Below, one piece after another: positions 43,623 through 52,961 of a stretch of DNA of 64,000 nt. The position numbers and the translations under genes are program-made. Each line of letters starts with the position of its first letter. Position 1 is the first letter of the stretch. The stretch covers positions 620,001 to 684,000 of the forward strand of contig NZ_CP059491.1 of the NCBI RefSeq assembly GCF_014041935.1. The letters are read 5' to 3'. The notes below the pieces were generated by a model that was given only the letters and a program-made list of their open reading frames with translations, ran no database searches and was not told the DNA's origin. Source of the stretch: Gordonia jinghuaiqii (GTDB lineage: Bacteria; Actinomycetota; Actinomycetes; Mycobacteriales; Mycobacteriaceae).

Positions 43623-45343
43623 CGCGGACGTGGGTCGACTGCGCCCATGCTGCCCCTGCCGCCGTCGGTGCTGCCCCCGTCGGTGCCGCCCGGTGCGGTG
43701 CTGCGGGCCGCGCCTGCGGTGACCCGGTCATCGGTCGAGATGCCGGTGACGGCCGTGGCATCCGGCGTGACCGCGGCGGCGGCCTGCGCCCGCCGCTCCT
43801 CGTCGCTGCTCATCGTCTTCAGTGCGACCTCCTTGATGAAGGCGATCGCGATGAAGCTCAGCGCGGACATCACCGCTGCGACCAGGAAGAGCCTTGCGGT
43901 GCCGTCGCCGTAGGCGCCCCGGACGACGGCCGCGATCGGGGCGGGGAGCTCGTTGAGGTTCGCCAGCCCGGCCGCCGAGCCGCCTGTCTGCCCTGTACCG
44001 ATGCCGAGGGCGCCCAGCCCCTTGGCGATGAGGTCGGTGACGTGGTTGGACAGCACCGCGCCCAGCACCGACACACCCGCTGCGCCGCCGAGCGAGCGGA
44101 AGAAGGTGACCGTCGACGTCGCCGCGCCGAGGTTCTCCGGACCGACGTTGTTCTGCACCGCGAGGACCAGGTTCTGCATCGTCATGCCCATGCCGGCGCC
44201 CAGGATGAACAGGAAGACCCCGAGGACGACCATGTCGGTGTGCGCATCGATCGTGGCGAGGAGTCCGAAGCCGACTGTCATCAAGGCCGCGCCGAGGACC
44301 AGGAACCGCTTCCAGCGACCGAACCGGGTGATCAGACTTCCCGACACCGTGGCCGACAGCAGCGAGCCGATGACCATCGGCAGTGTCAGCAGGCCCGCCG
44401 CCGTCGGGGAGTAGCCGCGGGCGATCTGGAAGTACTGGCCGAGGAACACCGCACCGCCGAACAGGGCGACGCCGACGGCGATGCTCGCCAGCGTGGCCAG
44501 CGTCGTCGTGCGGTCCCGGAAGATGGACAGCGGGATGATCGGGCTGGACACCTTCGACTCGACGATCACCGCCACGACCAGCAGGACGACGCCGAGCGCG
44601 ACGAGTCCGTACGAGGTGAGTGATGCCCAGTCGAAGTTCTTGCCCGCCAGGGTGACCCAGATCAGCAGCGTGCTCACGCCCGAGGCGATGAGCAGTGCGC
44701 CGCCGTAGTCGATGGCGACCTTCTTGCGGACGACGGGGAGATTCAGCGTGCGCTGGATGACGAACAGGGCGATGACGGCGAACGGCACGCAGACGTAGAA
44801 GGTCCAACGCCAGCCGAGCCAGCTGGTGTCGACGATGACGCCGCCGATCAGCGGGCCGGCGACGGTGGCGACCGACATGACCGCGGCCATCGGGCCCTGG
44901 TAGCGGCCGCGCTCGCGCGGGCTGAACATAGTCGCCACGACGATGACGACCAGCGCCTGGAGGCCGCCGAGGCCGAGGCCCTGGATGACGCGGAAGCCGA
45001 TCAGCATGTCGACCGACTGGGCCAATCCGGCGAGGACCGATCCGAGCGTGAACAGGAGCAGGGCGGCCTGGACCAGCAGCTTCTTGCTCACCAGGTCGGA
45101 GAACTTGCCCCAGATCGGGGTCGTCGCGGTGGATGCGAGCAGGGTGGCGGTGACGACCCACGTGTACTGGTCCTGGGTGCCGTGCAGGTCGGTGATGATC
45201 GTCGGGAGGGCGTTGGACACGATGGTCGACGACAGGAATGCGACGAACATGCCGAGCAGCAGGCCGATGAGGGCCTCGATGCGCTGCCGGTGGGTCATCG
45301 GCACGTCTACGGCCGGCGCCGCCACCGAGGCGGGTGAACTCAT
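43619..45343 (-). CDS. MFS drug/proton antiporter, DHA2 family (14 helices)
   Basis: A 574-residue exporter of the EmrB/QacA type. Fourteen membrane segments can be counted; the motif-A loop appears as PIWGKFSDLVSKK and motif C as GPLIGGVIVDTSWLGWRWTF. The ATG at 45343 follows GGAGG by 11 bases. The C-terminal tail (~60 residues) is Ala/Thr/Gly-rich and hydrophilic. Neighbouring tetR (42063) reads the same way but has its own upstream region, so regulation is more likely through the palindrome in its own promoter. Confidence 0.9.
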   Translation of the reverse strand: MSSPASVAAPAVDVPMTHRQRIEALIGLLLGMFVAFLSSTIVSNALPTIITDLHGTQDQYTWVVTATLLASTATTPIWGKFSDLVSKKLLVQAALLLFTLGSVLAGLAQSVDMLIGFRVIQGLGLGGLQALVVIVVATMFSPRERGRYQGPMAAVMSVATVAGPLIGGVIVDTSWLGWRWTFYVCVPFAVIALFVIQRTLNLPVVRKKVAIDYGGALLIASGVSTLLIWVTLAGKNFDWASLTSYGLVALGVVLLVVAVIVESKVSSPIIPLSIFRDRTTTLATLASIAVGVALFGGAVFLGQYFQIARGYSPTAAGLLTLPMVIGSLLSATVSGSLITRFGRWKRFLVLGAALMTVGFGLLATIDAHTDMVVLGVFLFILGAGMGMTMQNLVLAVQNNVGPENLGAATSTVTFFRSLGGAAGVSVLGAVLSNHVTDLIAKGLGALGIGTGQTGGSAAGLANLNELPAPIAAVVRGAYGDGTARLFLVAAVMSALSFIAIAFIKEVALKTMSSDEERRAQAAAAVTPDATAVTGISTDDRVTAGAARSTAPGGTDGGSTDGGRGSMGAVDPRPR

Positions 45344-45439
45344 GGAAAAACTACCTCCGGGATGTGGGGAAGCCCGTGCGAGCGGGCCTCCGGCAACCGG
45401 CACGCGCGTCGGGCGACGTCCGATTTGTTGAACGGTGCA

Positions 45440-45468
45440 ACTATATAGGTGTTGGTTGCAACCGACAA
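45440..45468 (-). promoter_or_regulatory. MFS pump promoter with operator in the spacer
   Basis: On the minus strand TTGTCG (45468-45463) and TATAGT (45445-45440) are 17 bases apart. The perfect 10-bp palindrome GGTTGCAACC (45454-45463), extended to 16 bp with one mismatch pair, fills the spacer. ATAGTTG occurs at both ends of the region. A repressor bound there would block RNA polymerase. Confidence 0.6.
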
Positions 45469-45512
45469 CTATCGAGGGTTATTCCAGCCGGGCGGCCGCA
45501 GCGAGCGCAGGC

Positions 45513-47783
45513 TCAGTCGAGTCGCTTGTCGGCGTAGGCTCGCAAGTTCTCCACCTGGGCGGCGTCCAGCGACGGCCGGACCCGGCGGCGGGCCTCCTCG
45601 ACGTCGACGGCGGTGACCGCGGCGGCGTCGATGTCGCGACGCATCGCCGAGAGCGCGGCCTCGCGCAACACCGCCGAGCAGTCGGCCGCCGAGTACCCGT
45701 CGAGATCGGCGGCGAGCTCGTCGAGATCGACGCCGTCGAGGGGGACGTCACGGCCGGTGGCGCGCAAGATGTCGCCGCGCGCCGCGGCGTCCGGCGGTGG
45801 CACGAAGACGAGCCGCTCGAGCCGTCCGGGACGCAGCAGGGCCGGATCGATGAGATCGGGACGGTTGGTGGCACCGAGCACGACGACGTCCTGGAGCGGC
45901 TCGACGCCGTCGAGTTCGGTGAGCAGCGCAGCGACCACGCGATCGCCGACGCCGGAATCGCTGGATTGACCGCGCCGGGGGGCGAGCGCGTCGACCTCGT
46001 CGAGGAAGATCAGCGACGGCGCCGACTCCCGGGCGCGAGCGAACAGATCGCGGACCGCCTTCTCCGAAGATCCGACCCATTTGTCCATCAGCTCAGCACC
46101 TTTGACGGTGTGCACCGACAGCTGACCCGACGCCGCGAGCGCGCGCACCACAAACGTCTTGCCGCAGCCGGGTGGACCGAACAGCAGCACACCGCGGGGC
46201 GGGTCGACGCCGAGCCGGGCGAAGGTGTCGGGGTGCTGCAGCGGCCAGAGCACGGCCTCGGTGAGCGCCTGCTTGGTCTCGACCATGTCGCCGACGTCGT
46301 CGAGGGTGATCGAACCCAACGCGACTTCGGGGGAACCGGACCGCGACACCGGACGGATGACATCGAGCGCCCCGAGGAGATCCTCGGTGCGCAGCGACGG
46401 CTTCGACTTCTCACTGCTGGCCCGGGTGGCCGCGCGCAGCGCCGCCTCGCGGGCGAGCGCGGCGAGGTCACCGGCGACGAAGCCCGGCGTACGTGCCGCC
46501 ACCGAGGTCAGGTCGAGGTCGCCCTCGGTCGGGACCGCGGACAGGATCGCCGACAGCAGGCGCGCGCGGGTGGCGGCATCGGGCAGCCCGATCAGGAGTT
46601 CGCGGTCGCACAGCGCCGGGTCGCGCAGCCGGGCGTCGAGCCGGACCGGCTCGGCGGTGGTCGCGATCAGCGCGATACGACCGTCGGCGATGCCGGCCCG
46701 CAGCTCGTCGAGGATGAGGGTGGCGACCGGCTCCGGTTCGGACGGCAGCAGTGCGTCGACGTCGGTGATGAGCAGGACCCCGCCGGCCGAGCGTGCACGG
46801 GCCACCGCGTCGGCGACGGTCCGCAGCCGAGCGTTCGGCTCGGTCGCTCCCGTCGTCGGGCCGTCGACCGTCACCAGCGTCCGGGGGGCGCACACCGATC
46901 GCACGAGCGTGGCCTTGCCCGCGCCCGCCGGCCCGGTCACCAGCACGCCGAGACGGGGCGCGGCTCCCAGGGCGCGCAGGACGTCGGGCTCGTCGAGGGT
47001 GATCGCGAGCCATTCGGTCAGCTTGGTGACCTGCGAGTCGACCCCGACCAGCTCCGCGACCGGCCGCACCGGGACGTCGTCGGCCGGACGGGGGGCGGGA
47101 GTCGGCGTCGACGCGGTGGAGACCGAACGGCCGGGCCCGGCGTCGGGCACGATGCCGAGGGCGCCGGGGATTCCGGGCGAGCCGGGGCGGGCACGGTCGA
47201 CCAGCGGCGGGACCTCACCTGCCGTCGTCGACCACAACACGGCGGTGTTGGTCTGCACGCTGACGGGAGAACCGGGATCGGTGGCGGTGACGGTCAGCAG
47301 TTCGGTGGTCCAGGTGATTCCGACCGAACGGGCCAGTGCGCGGGTCGCCTCGGTCGCCGCGAGTTCGGGACCGAGGTCGCGGGGCAGCAACGACACCGCG
47401 TCGCCGACGGACAGCACCTTGCCCAGCAACGCGCGGCGGAGTGTCGACTCGGTGATCGACTGTGTGGCCAGGATCGAACCGCTGACGACCACACGACCCG
47501 CACCCTGCACGACGACCGGCGCCAGCACCACCGGCGAGTTCTCGCGGACACCGGCGTTGGAGAAGGCGATCTCGTCGAGCAACGCCACGCCGGTCGGCGC
47601 CGACGCGTCGGTCGCCGCGACCACCGCGGCCGTGACGCGGGCACCGGTGATCGACACCGCATCCCACTCGCGCAACGACAACGCCGTCAGCACCTCGGGA
47701 TGCACCCGGATGATGCCGCGGCGGGCCTCGGCGGCCGACGGGTTGTGGCGCGCGGTCAGGGTCAGCGAGACCGGTGAGCTCAT
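45513..47783 (-). CDS. CDC48/VCP-like AAA ATPase (Rv0435c type)
   Basis: A 756-residue protein-unfolding ATPase: N-terminal double-psi-barrel-like domain (residues ~1-185), a linker rich in Pro, then two AAA modules. D2 is complete (Walker A GPPGCGKT near 535, Walker B LIFLDEVDAL, GATNRPDLIDPALLRPGR). D1 is weakened: Walker A reads GPAGAGKAT, and Walker B ends TDVDALLP without the catalytic Glu. D1 may bind but not hydrolyse ATP. The start overlaps the pssA stop (ATGA), and the order with pssA, psd and moeA equals Rv0435c-Rv0438c. Confidence 0.92.
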   Translation of the reverse strand: MSSPVSLTLTARHNPSAAEARRGIIRVHPEVLTALSLREWDAVSITGARVTAAVVAATDASAPTGVALLDEIAFSNAGVRENSPVVLAPVVVQGAGRVVVSGSILATQSITESTLRRALLGKVLSVGDAVSLLPRDLGPELAATEATRALARSVGITWTTELLTVTATDPGSPVSVQTNTAVLWSTTAGEVPPLVDRARPGSPGIPGALGIVPDAGPGRSVSTASTPTPAPRPADDVPVRPVAELVGVDSQVTKLTEWLAITLDEPDVLRALGAAPRLGVLVTGPAGAGKATLVRSVCAPRTLVTVDGPTTGATEPNARLRTVADAVARARSAGGVLLITDVDALLPSEPEPVATLILDELRAGIADGRIALIATTAEPVRLDARLRDPALCDRELLIGLPDAATRARLLSAILSAVPTEGDLDLTSVAARTPGFVAGDLAALAREAALRAATRASSEKSKPSLRTEDLLGALDVIRPVSRSGSPEVALGSITLDDVGDMVETKQALTEAVLWPLQHPDTFARLGVDPPRGVLLFGPPGCGKTFVVRALAASGQLSVHTVKGAELMDKWVGSSEKAVRDLFARARESAPSLIFLDEVDALAPRRGQSSDSGVGDRVVAALLTELDGVEPLQDVVVLGATNRPDLIDPALLRPGRLERLVFVPPPDAAARGDILRATGRDVPLDGVDLDELAADLDGYSAADCSAVLREAALSAMRRDIDAAAVTAVDVEEARRRVRPSLDAAQVENLRAYADKRLD

Positions 47784-48829
47784 CCGCGATCACTCTCGGT
47801 TCCCGGCCGTTGGGCGGACGCTCCCGTCGGGCGGTTGAGGCCCAGACGTCCCATCGAATTGAGCACCGGTCGGCGGCGCCGGCCGCCCGGGGATGTGCGG
47901 GCGAGCTCGCGACGCTGGGCGCGGCGTTCGGCCGGTTTGTCGTTCCAGAACTCCGGCCGGGACGCCACCCAGCGTCGTGCGCGCCACGCGAACGGGATGT
48001 GGATCGCGTACCCGGCGATCACGATCATCATCAGGACGTAAGGGAAGGTCACCAGCAGAGCAGCGCAGACGGCCACGAGCACCATGAGTCCGGCGATCGC
48101 GCCCGGCGGGATCTTCGCCGTCTTCAACGACGACGTCGGGATGCGGCTGATCGCCAGGTAGGCGAGCAGCACCAGCCAGCCGCCGACCGCGGGCAGCGAC
48201 GTCCACCAGCCCTCGCCGAACTGTTGTTCCAGGCCGATCGGCAACAGTGCGCAGATCGCCGCGGCCGGTGCCGGGACGCCGACGAAGAAATCGCGGGTGT
48301 AGGCCGGTGCCTCGTCGTCGTCGAGCAGGGTGTTGAACCGGGCCAGACGCAGCACGATCGCGCAGCAGTAGACCAGGGCCAGCGCCCACCCGAGGTCATG
48401 GCCGTCGAGCAGATGGAAGTAGATGATCATCGCGGGGACGACGCCGAAGTTGATGGCGTCGGCCAGCGAGTCGATCTCGGCGCCCATGCGGCTGGTCGCG
48501 CCCATGAGCCGCGCGACCCGGCCGTCGATGCCGTCGAGGAACGCGGCCGCGACGAGAAGTCCCATCGCGGCGGCGATCTCGCCGGTGGTGGCCATTCGCA
48601 TCGCGGTCAGGCCGGCGCAGATGGCCAGGATCGTCAACGACGACGGCACCAGGATGCGACCGGCCTGCGCCTGCCGACGCAGACGCCGGCGTTCGGGCAC
48701 CTCCGGCGCGGCGGACTGGGTGGACTGGGCCTGGCGTCGCGCCGAGCGCGCCGTCGGGGTCCGCGAGGTACGCGCATTCGACCGGCGCCCGGCGGCAGGT
48801 CCGGGTGGGTTCATCGAAGGAGGGGTCAC
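47780..48829 (-). CDS. pssA: CDP-diacylglycerol-serine O-phosphatidyltransferase
   Basis: Makes phosphatidylserine from CDP-diacylglycerol and serine in the membrane. The CDP-alcohol phosphotransferase motif D-G-x2-A-R-x8-G-x3-D-x3-D is present as DGRVAR...GAEIDSLAD. About seven membrane helices follow a basic 55-residue N-terminus, and the C-terminal ~50 residues are again basic. Start is uncertain between GTG 48829 and ATG 48814. Its product is the substrate of the psd product encoded just upstream in the same operon. Confidence 0.93.
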   Translation of the reverse strand: MTPPSMNPPGPAAGRRSNARTSRTPTARSARRQAQSTQSAAPEVPERRRLRRQAQAGRILVPSSLTILAICAGLTAMRMATTGEIAAAMGLLVAAAFLDGIDGRVARLMGATSRMGAEIDSLADAINFGVVPAMIIYFHLLDGHDLGWALALVYCCAIVLRLARFNTLLDDDEAPAYTRDFFVGVPAPAAAICALLPIGLEQQFGEGWWTSLPAVGGWLVLLAYLAISRIPTSSLKTAKIPPGAIAGLMVLVAVCAALLVTFPYVLMMIVIAGYAIHIPFAWRARRWVASRPEFWNDKPAERRAQRRELARTSPGGRRRRPVLNSMGRLGLNRPTGASAQRPGTESDRG

Positions 48830-48841
48830 CGCGGGCTCGGG

Positions 48842-49573
48842 TTAGTGGTCCAGGTGGGCGAACGGTGTTTCGCCGCCCACCGCGCGCTGTCCGACCGACA
48901 CCCGGGGCCGCGTGCCCGCGGGGAAGTACACGTCCACGCGCGACCCGAATCGGATGAGACCGTAGGTGTCGCCGATACGCAGCGCATCCCCGGCCTGCGG
49001 CTTGCAGACGATACGACGGGCGATCAGTCCGGCGATCTGGACGACCGCCAGCTCGGGTCCCGGCGCGCCGTCGGCGCTCGTCGTGCGGATGGTCATGGTG
49101 GTGCGCTCGTTGTCGCGGCTGGCCTCGGGGAGGTCGGCGGAGAGGAAAGCGCCCGGCGTGTGCGTGACCCCGGTGACGGTTCCGGCGATCGGCGCGCGCT
49201 GGACATGCACGTCGAAGATCGAGAGGAAGGTCGAGACCCGGGGGAGCGGTTCGGTCCCGAGTCCGGCCTCGGCCGGCGGAACGGCCTCGTCGACCAGCGC
49301 GATCGTCCCGTCGGCAGGGGCGACGACCACGCCCGGCTCGGTGGGGGGCACCCGCTTGGGATGGCGGAAGAACGCGGCACACGCGCCTGCGGTCAGCGCG
49401 GCCGGCCGCGCGATCCAGCTGTGCTTGCGACCGAGCAGCGCCACCGCGGCGGGCGCCGCGACGAACGGCACCCCTGCGGGGTGGATCGGTGGGATGGTCT
49501 CACGGGCCAGGTCGAGAAAATGGACGACACGGCCGGTGTCGCCGGTGCCGTCCGGACGCGGACGTCGGGCCAC
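48842..49573 (-). CDS. psd: Phosphatidylserine decarboxylase
   Basis: Converts phosphatidylserine to phosphatidylethanolamine. The 243-residue proenzyme carries one hydrophobic N-terminal region, the conserved [16 protein letters not shown], and the self-cleavage site FGSRVD, where the Ser becomes the pyruvoyl group. It is of the short, PSD-A type. The GTG at 49573 has GAGGAGG six bases upstream and is preferred over the TTG two codons earlier. Confidence 0.93.
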   Translation of the reverse strand: MARRPRPDGTGDTGRVVHFLDLARETIPPIHPAGVPFVAAPAAVALLGRKHSWIARPAALTAGACAAFFRHPKRVPPTEPGVVVAPADGTIALVDEAVPPAEAGLGTEPLPRVSTFLSIFDVHVQRAPIAGTVTGVTHTPGAFLSADLPEASRDNERTTMTIRTTSADGAPGPELAVVQIAGLIARRIVCKPQAGDALRIGDTYGLIRFGSRVDVYFPAGTRPRVSVGQRAVGGETPFAHLDH

Positions 49574-49689
49574 GATCAACCTCCTCTGGCCGGTGACGGC
49601 CGGATGGGAACGGAGTGCACCACATCGCCTGGTGCATCGGCGTCCACTCTAGAGGCCCGGGCCGTCGACCTCCGGCCGGCGCCCTCCGG

Positions 49690-50931
49690 TCAGCGCAGTA
49701 CCAGCACGTCGACCTGCGAACCCGCGGCCACCCCGTCGGCGTCGGCGGGCACGTCGATGAGGGCGTCGGCTTCGGCGAGGTAGCGCAGGTGGTGCGACGC
49801 CGGCGGGCCGATCGGGTTCACGACGATGCCGGACCCGGGCTGTGCCTCCCCGAGCACTCCGCGCAGGAACTGCCGTTTGCCCCTGGGCGATCGGATGTCG
49901 GCGCCGAGTCGGGCCGACACCCGCTCCCGGTGGGCGGGCAGAGCCATGGCGGCGCGCAGCGCGGGCCGGATGAACACCTCGAAGGACACCAGCGCGCTCA
50001 CCGGGTTACCCGGCAGGGTGATGATCGGGACCCGTGACCCCCGCGGGCCGGCGAAGTGGCCGCAGCCCTGCGGCATGCCGGGCTGCATGGCGACCTTCAC
50101 GAAGTCCACGGAACCGGTCGCCGACAGCGCATCCTTGACGACCTCGAACGCGCCGGCGCTGACGCCGCCGGAGGTGATGATCAGGTCTGCGGAGTCGGCC
50201 ACCTCGCCGAGGCGGGACAGGAAGTCGCCGGTGTCGTCGGGGACGAAGTGCACGTGACGTCCGAGCGCGCCCGACTCGGTGGCGGCGGCGGTCAGCATCG
50301 CACCGTTGGACTCGTAGATCTGCCCGTGCCGCAACGGGTTTCCGGGTTCGACGAGCTCGGAACCGGTCGAGAGCACCACCACCCGCAGGGGCCGTGCGAC
50401 GGTGATGTCGGCGATGCCCAGAGCGGCGAGCAGTCCGATCTGCGGTGCGCCGATCACGGTGCCCGCGGGCAGTGCCCTGGTGCCGCGTTCGATGTCGGAG
50501 CCGGCGCGGCGGATGTGCCTGCCCGCCTCGACGGGGGCCGTGAAGGTGACCGTCGCGGCCGCGGCGACCGGGCCGACGACGGCATCGGTGAGCTCCACCG
50601 GAACCACCGCATCGGCGCCCGTGGGCATCGGGGCGCCGGTCATGATGCGATGCGCGGTACCCGGTGCGAGAGTGAGGTCGTCGGTGCGGCCGGCCGGGAT
50701 GTCGGCGGCGACCGGCAGGGTGACCGGGGTGGCTTCGGTCGCGTCCGCGAGATCGGCGGCGCGCACGGCGAATCCGTCCATCGCCGAGTTGTCGAAACCG
50801 GGTAGCGAGAGCGGCGCCTCGACATCGGCCAGTGATGCCAGGCCGAGCGCCTCGGGCAGGGACACCCGCACGGGCCGGGGAGTGTCGAACAGTGCCGCGA
50901 CGACGGCCTGATGCTCTACGACGGAACGCAT
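49690..50931 (-). CDS. moeA: Molybdopterin molybdotransferase
   Basis: Inserts molybdate into adenylylated molybdopterin. The 413-residue protein has DNSAMDGFA near the N-terminus, the MPTGADAVVPVE loop, the MoCF-domain signature TSGGVSAGAFEVVKDAL and LPGNPVSALVSFEVF, and a C-terminal domain IV. It stands at the Rv0438c (moeA2) position upstream of psd, so it may be one of two moeA copies in the genome. Confidence 0.93.
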   Translation of the reverse strand: MRSVVEHQAVVAALFDTPRPVRVSLPEALGLASLADVEAPLSLPGFDNSAMDGFAVRAADLADATEATPVTLPVAADIPAGRTDDLTLAPGTAHRIMTGAPMPTGADAVVPVELTDAVVGPVAAAATVTFTAPVEAGRHIRRAGSDIERGTRALPAGTVIGAPQIGLLAALGIADITVARPLRVVVLSTGSELVEPGNPLRHGQIYESNGAMLTAAATESGALGRHVHFVPDDTGDFLSRLGEVADSADLIITSGGVSAGAFEVVKDALSATGSVDFVKVAMQPGMPQGCGHFAGPRGSRVPIITLPGNPVSALVSFEVFIRPALRAAMALPAHRERVSARLGADIRSPRGKRQFLRGVLGEAQPGSGIVVNPIGPPASHHLRYLAEADALIDVPADADGVAAGSQVDVLVLR

Positions 50932-51032
50932 GCGCTCAGCATGCCAGGTGCTCGGGTTCCGCCCCCGCCGTCGGCCCAGACCGCGGTGAGGCCGTTCTGC
51001 GGCCCGGCAACTCGCGGACTACATTCGTGCCC

Positions 51033-51833
51033 ATGGCACTGGGTTTGCTGCTCGACATCGACGGGGTGATGGTCACCTCGTGGAAGGCGCTGCCCGGCGC
51101 GGTGGAGGCGGTGACCGAACTCGCCGAGCTGGGGATTCCGCGGATGTTCTTGACCAACACGACGTCCCGCTCGCGCGGCGAGATCGCGCAGGCCCTCGGC
51201 GAATGCGGGTTCGACGTGGATGCGGAGGAGATCCTGTCCGCGGCGAAGCTGACGGCGGAGTACGTCGCGTCGACCTATCCCGGGAAACGCGTGTGGGTGC
51301 TCAACGAGGGGCCGATCGCCGAGGACATGAGCGGCGTCGAACTCACCGAAGATCCGTCGGCCGCGGAGGTCGTGGTGCTCGGCGGTGCGGGTCCGGTGTT
51401 CACCCACGCGACCCTGTCGAAGGTGCTGGAGATGATGCTCGCCGACGTGCCGGTCATCGCCATGCACCGGTCGATGACCTGGGCGACGTCCGGCGGTCTG
51501 TGCATCGACACCGGCGTCTACCTCGAAGGTCTGGAAAAGGCGTCGGGCAAGAAGATCAAGGCGATCGGCAAACCGTCGCCGGTGGGATTCCGGTCGGCCA
51601 CCGAATTGTTGGGGCTCGAGCCGACCCAGGTGGTGATGGTCGGCGACGACATGCACAACGATGTCCTCGGTGCGCAGGCCGCGGCGCTGATCGGTGTGCT
51701 GGTGCGCACCGGCAAGTTCCGCGAGGAGGCGCTGCGTGCATTGCAGCGTGACGAGTTCGGGCCCTATCCCGACCACGTCATCGACTCGATCGCCGACCTC
51801 CCCGAACTGATCGCGAAGATCAGCGGAACCTGA
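51033..51833 (+). CDS. HAD-IIA family phosphatase
   Basis: A 266-residue hydrolase of the NagD/TIGR01458-like HAD subfamily. Motif I appears as LLLDIDGVMVTSW (two catalytic Asp), motif II as FLTNTTSRSR, the Lys in AIGKPSP and the metal-binding Asp in VMVGDDMHNDVLGA. A type IIA cap lies between motifs II and III. Monocistronic; substrate unknown (a sugar phosphate or phospholysine-like compound is typical). Confidence 0.87.
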   Translation: MALGLLLDIDGVMVTSWKALPGAVEAVTELAELGIPRMFLTNTTSRSRGEIAQALGECGFDVDAEEILSAAKLTAEYVASTYPGKRVWVLNEGPIAEDMSGVELTEDPSAAEVVVLGGAGPVFTHATLSKVLEMMLADVPVIAMHRSMTWATSGGLCIDTGVYLEGLEKASGKKIKAIGKPSPVGFRSATELLGLEPTQVVMVGDDMHNDVLGAQAAALIGVLVRTGKFREEALRALQRDEFGPYPDHVIDSIADLPELIAKISGT

Positions 51834-51846
51834 ACCTCTCGGACGC

Positions 51847-52320
51847 CTACGCGGCCTGGCGGTTGGTGGCCTCGGCCGCGCGCTTGATCTTGCCGAGCGT
51901 CTCGGCCATCCCGACCTTGAGTTCGGCCTCGAACGAGTCCGCGCCGCCGAAGAGCTTGTCCACGAGGACCGAGGACACCTTGGTGGTGGACCCGTTGACC
52001 TCGCGGCGTTCGGTCACGGTCACGCCCCCGTCTTTCGGGGTGATGGTGTAACTCCACACCGTGTGGTTCTCGACCACGCGGAAGCCGAGTTCCTGATTCG
52101 GGGTGAACCGGATGACCTTCGAGGTCGTCGGCCACACCAGCGGCCCGCGGCGGTTGATGTTGATCGTCTTGGTGCCCAACCCGACGGAGCCGCCGCGGAT
52201 GATCATCTTCTTGCACTGCGGGCTCCACTCGCCCATGCGCTTGAGGTCGGAGATCACCGACCACACCTGTTCGGGGGTGGCGTCGATGTCGATGGACTCT
52301 TCGATGAGTGCTGCGGTCAT
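51847..52320 (-). CDS. SRPBCC (START-like) ligand-binding protein
   Basis: A 157-residue protein with the polyketide-cyclase/START fold: EESIDIDATPEQVWSVISDLKRMGEWSP at the N-terminus, the strands VVENHTVWSYTITPKDGGVTV and a long C-terminal helix. Such proteins bind hydrophobic small molecules. Convergent with the HAD gene, 13 bases apart. Confidence 0.85.
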   Translation of the reverse strand: MTAALIEESIDIDATPEQVWSVISDLKRMGEWSPQCKKMIIRGGSVGLGTKTININRRGPLVWPTTSKVIRFTPNQELGFRVVENHTVWSYTITPKDGGVTVTERREVNGSTTKVSSVLVDKLFGGADSFEAELKVGMAETLGKIKRAAEATNRQAA

Positions 52321-52417
52321 GGTCGCTCACCCTATGGGCTTGTTGGCGGACCGTCAATAGCTTGTTGGCGGACAGTCAATAAGGCGTCCCGGCGTCGTGC
52401 CCGCCGGCGAAAACGCG

Positions 52418-52846
52418 TCAGACCAGCAACGTCATCCCGATGACCGCGCCGACGCCGACGAACACCGCGGCCGTGATCCAGCCGGCCGGGTGTTCGTCGT
52501 CGTCGAGCAGGACGGTGCCCAACTTGCCCGGGGTGAGCCAGTCGATGAGGACGAACGACCACATCATCACCGCGATCGTCAGGACCGCGTAGGCGACGGT
52601 GTAGAGCAGTGCCCGCCACAACTCGAGCAGTTCGGTGTCGACGACCGAACAGACCAGGACGATGGACAGTCCGATCACCATCGAGGTCGTCAGGATGACG
52701 GCGTTGCGGTTGTGGTCGATCCAGACCAGCCGCCGCAGCCGGCCGGGAGTCACCACGTCGAGCGCCACGAAACCGACGACGAGCAGGGTGATCCCGACCA
52801 GGCTGAAAGAGGCTCCAGCGGCCAGGTTGTTCCGCAACAGTTCCAT
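52418..52846 (-). CDS. DUF350 membrane protein
   Basis: A 142-residue inner-membrane protein with four helices that form two repeats: GITLLVVGFVALDVVTPGRL and VMMWSFVLIDWLTPGKL share the D-x-LTPG-like end, typical of DUF350. A short acidic loop (LLDDDEHPAGW) joins the last helix. Function unknown. Confidence 0.85.
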   Translation of the reverse strand: MELLRNNLAAGASFSLVGITLLVVGFVALDVVTPGRLRRLVWIDHNRNAVILTTSMVIGLSIVLVCSVVDTELLELWRALLYTVAYAVLTIAVMMWSFVLIDWLTPGKLGTVLLDDDEHPAGWITAAVFVGVGAVIGMTLLV

Positions 52847-52961
52847 CCGAGTCCCTCTCGTTCGCCGACCTTCGCTGAAGAACAGTATCGGTGAGCGAGC
52901 CCGGAGAGCCCGCTACCGCGTGTCTGTCATCCGGCGTCGAACGCGGGACGCGCGCCCTGCT

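Noticed and set aside
6352..45513. Recent mobile genomic island
   Set aside because: No integrase, transposase, att repeats or tRNA at the borders, and codon use and GC look native; only the synteny break supports an insertion.
45435..47777. 780-codon open frame opposite the AAA ATPase
   Set aside because: Shadow frame without any motif; the minus strand has complete AAA modules.
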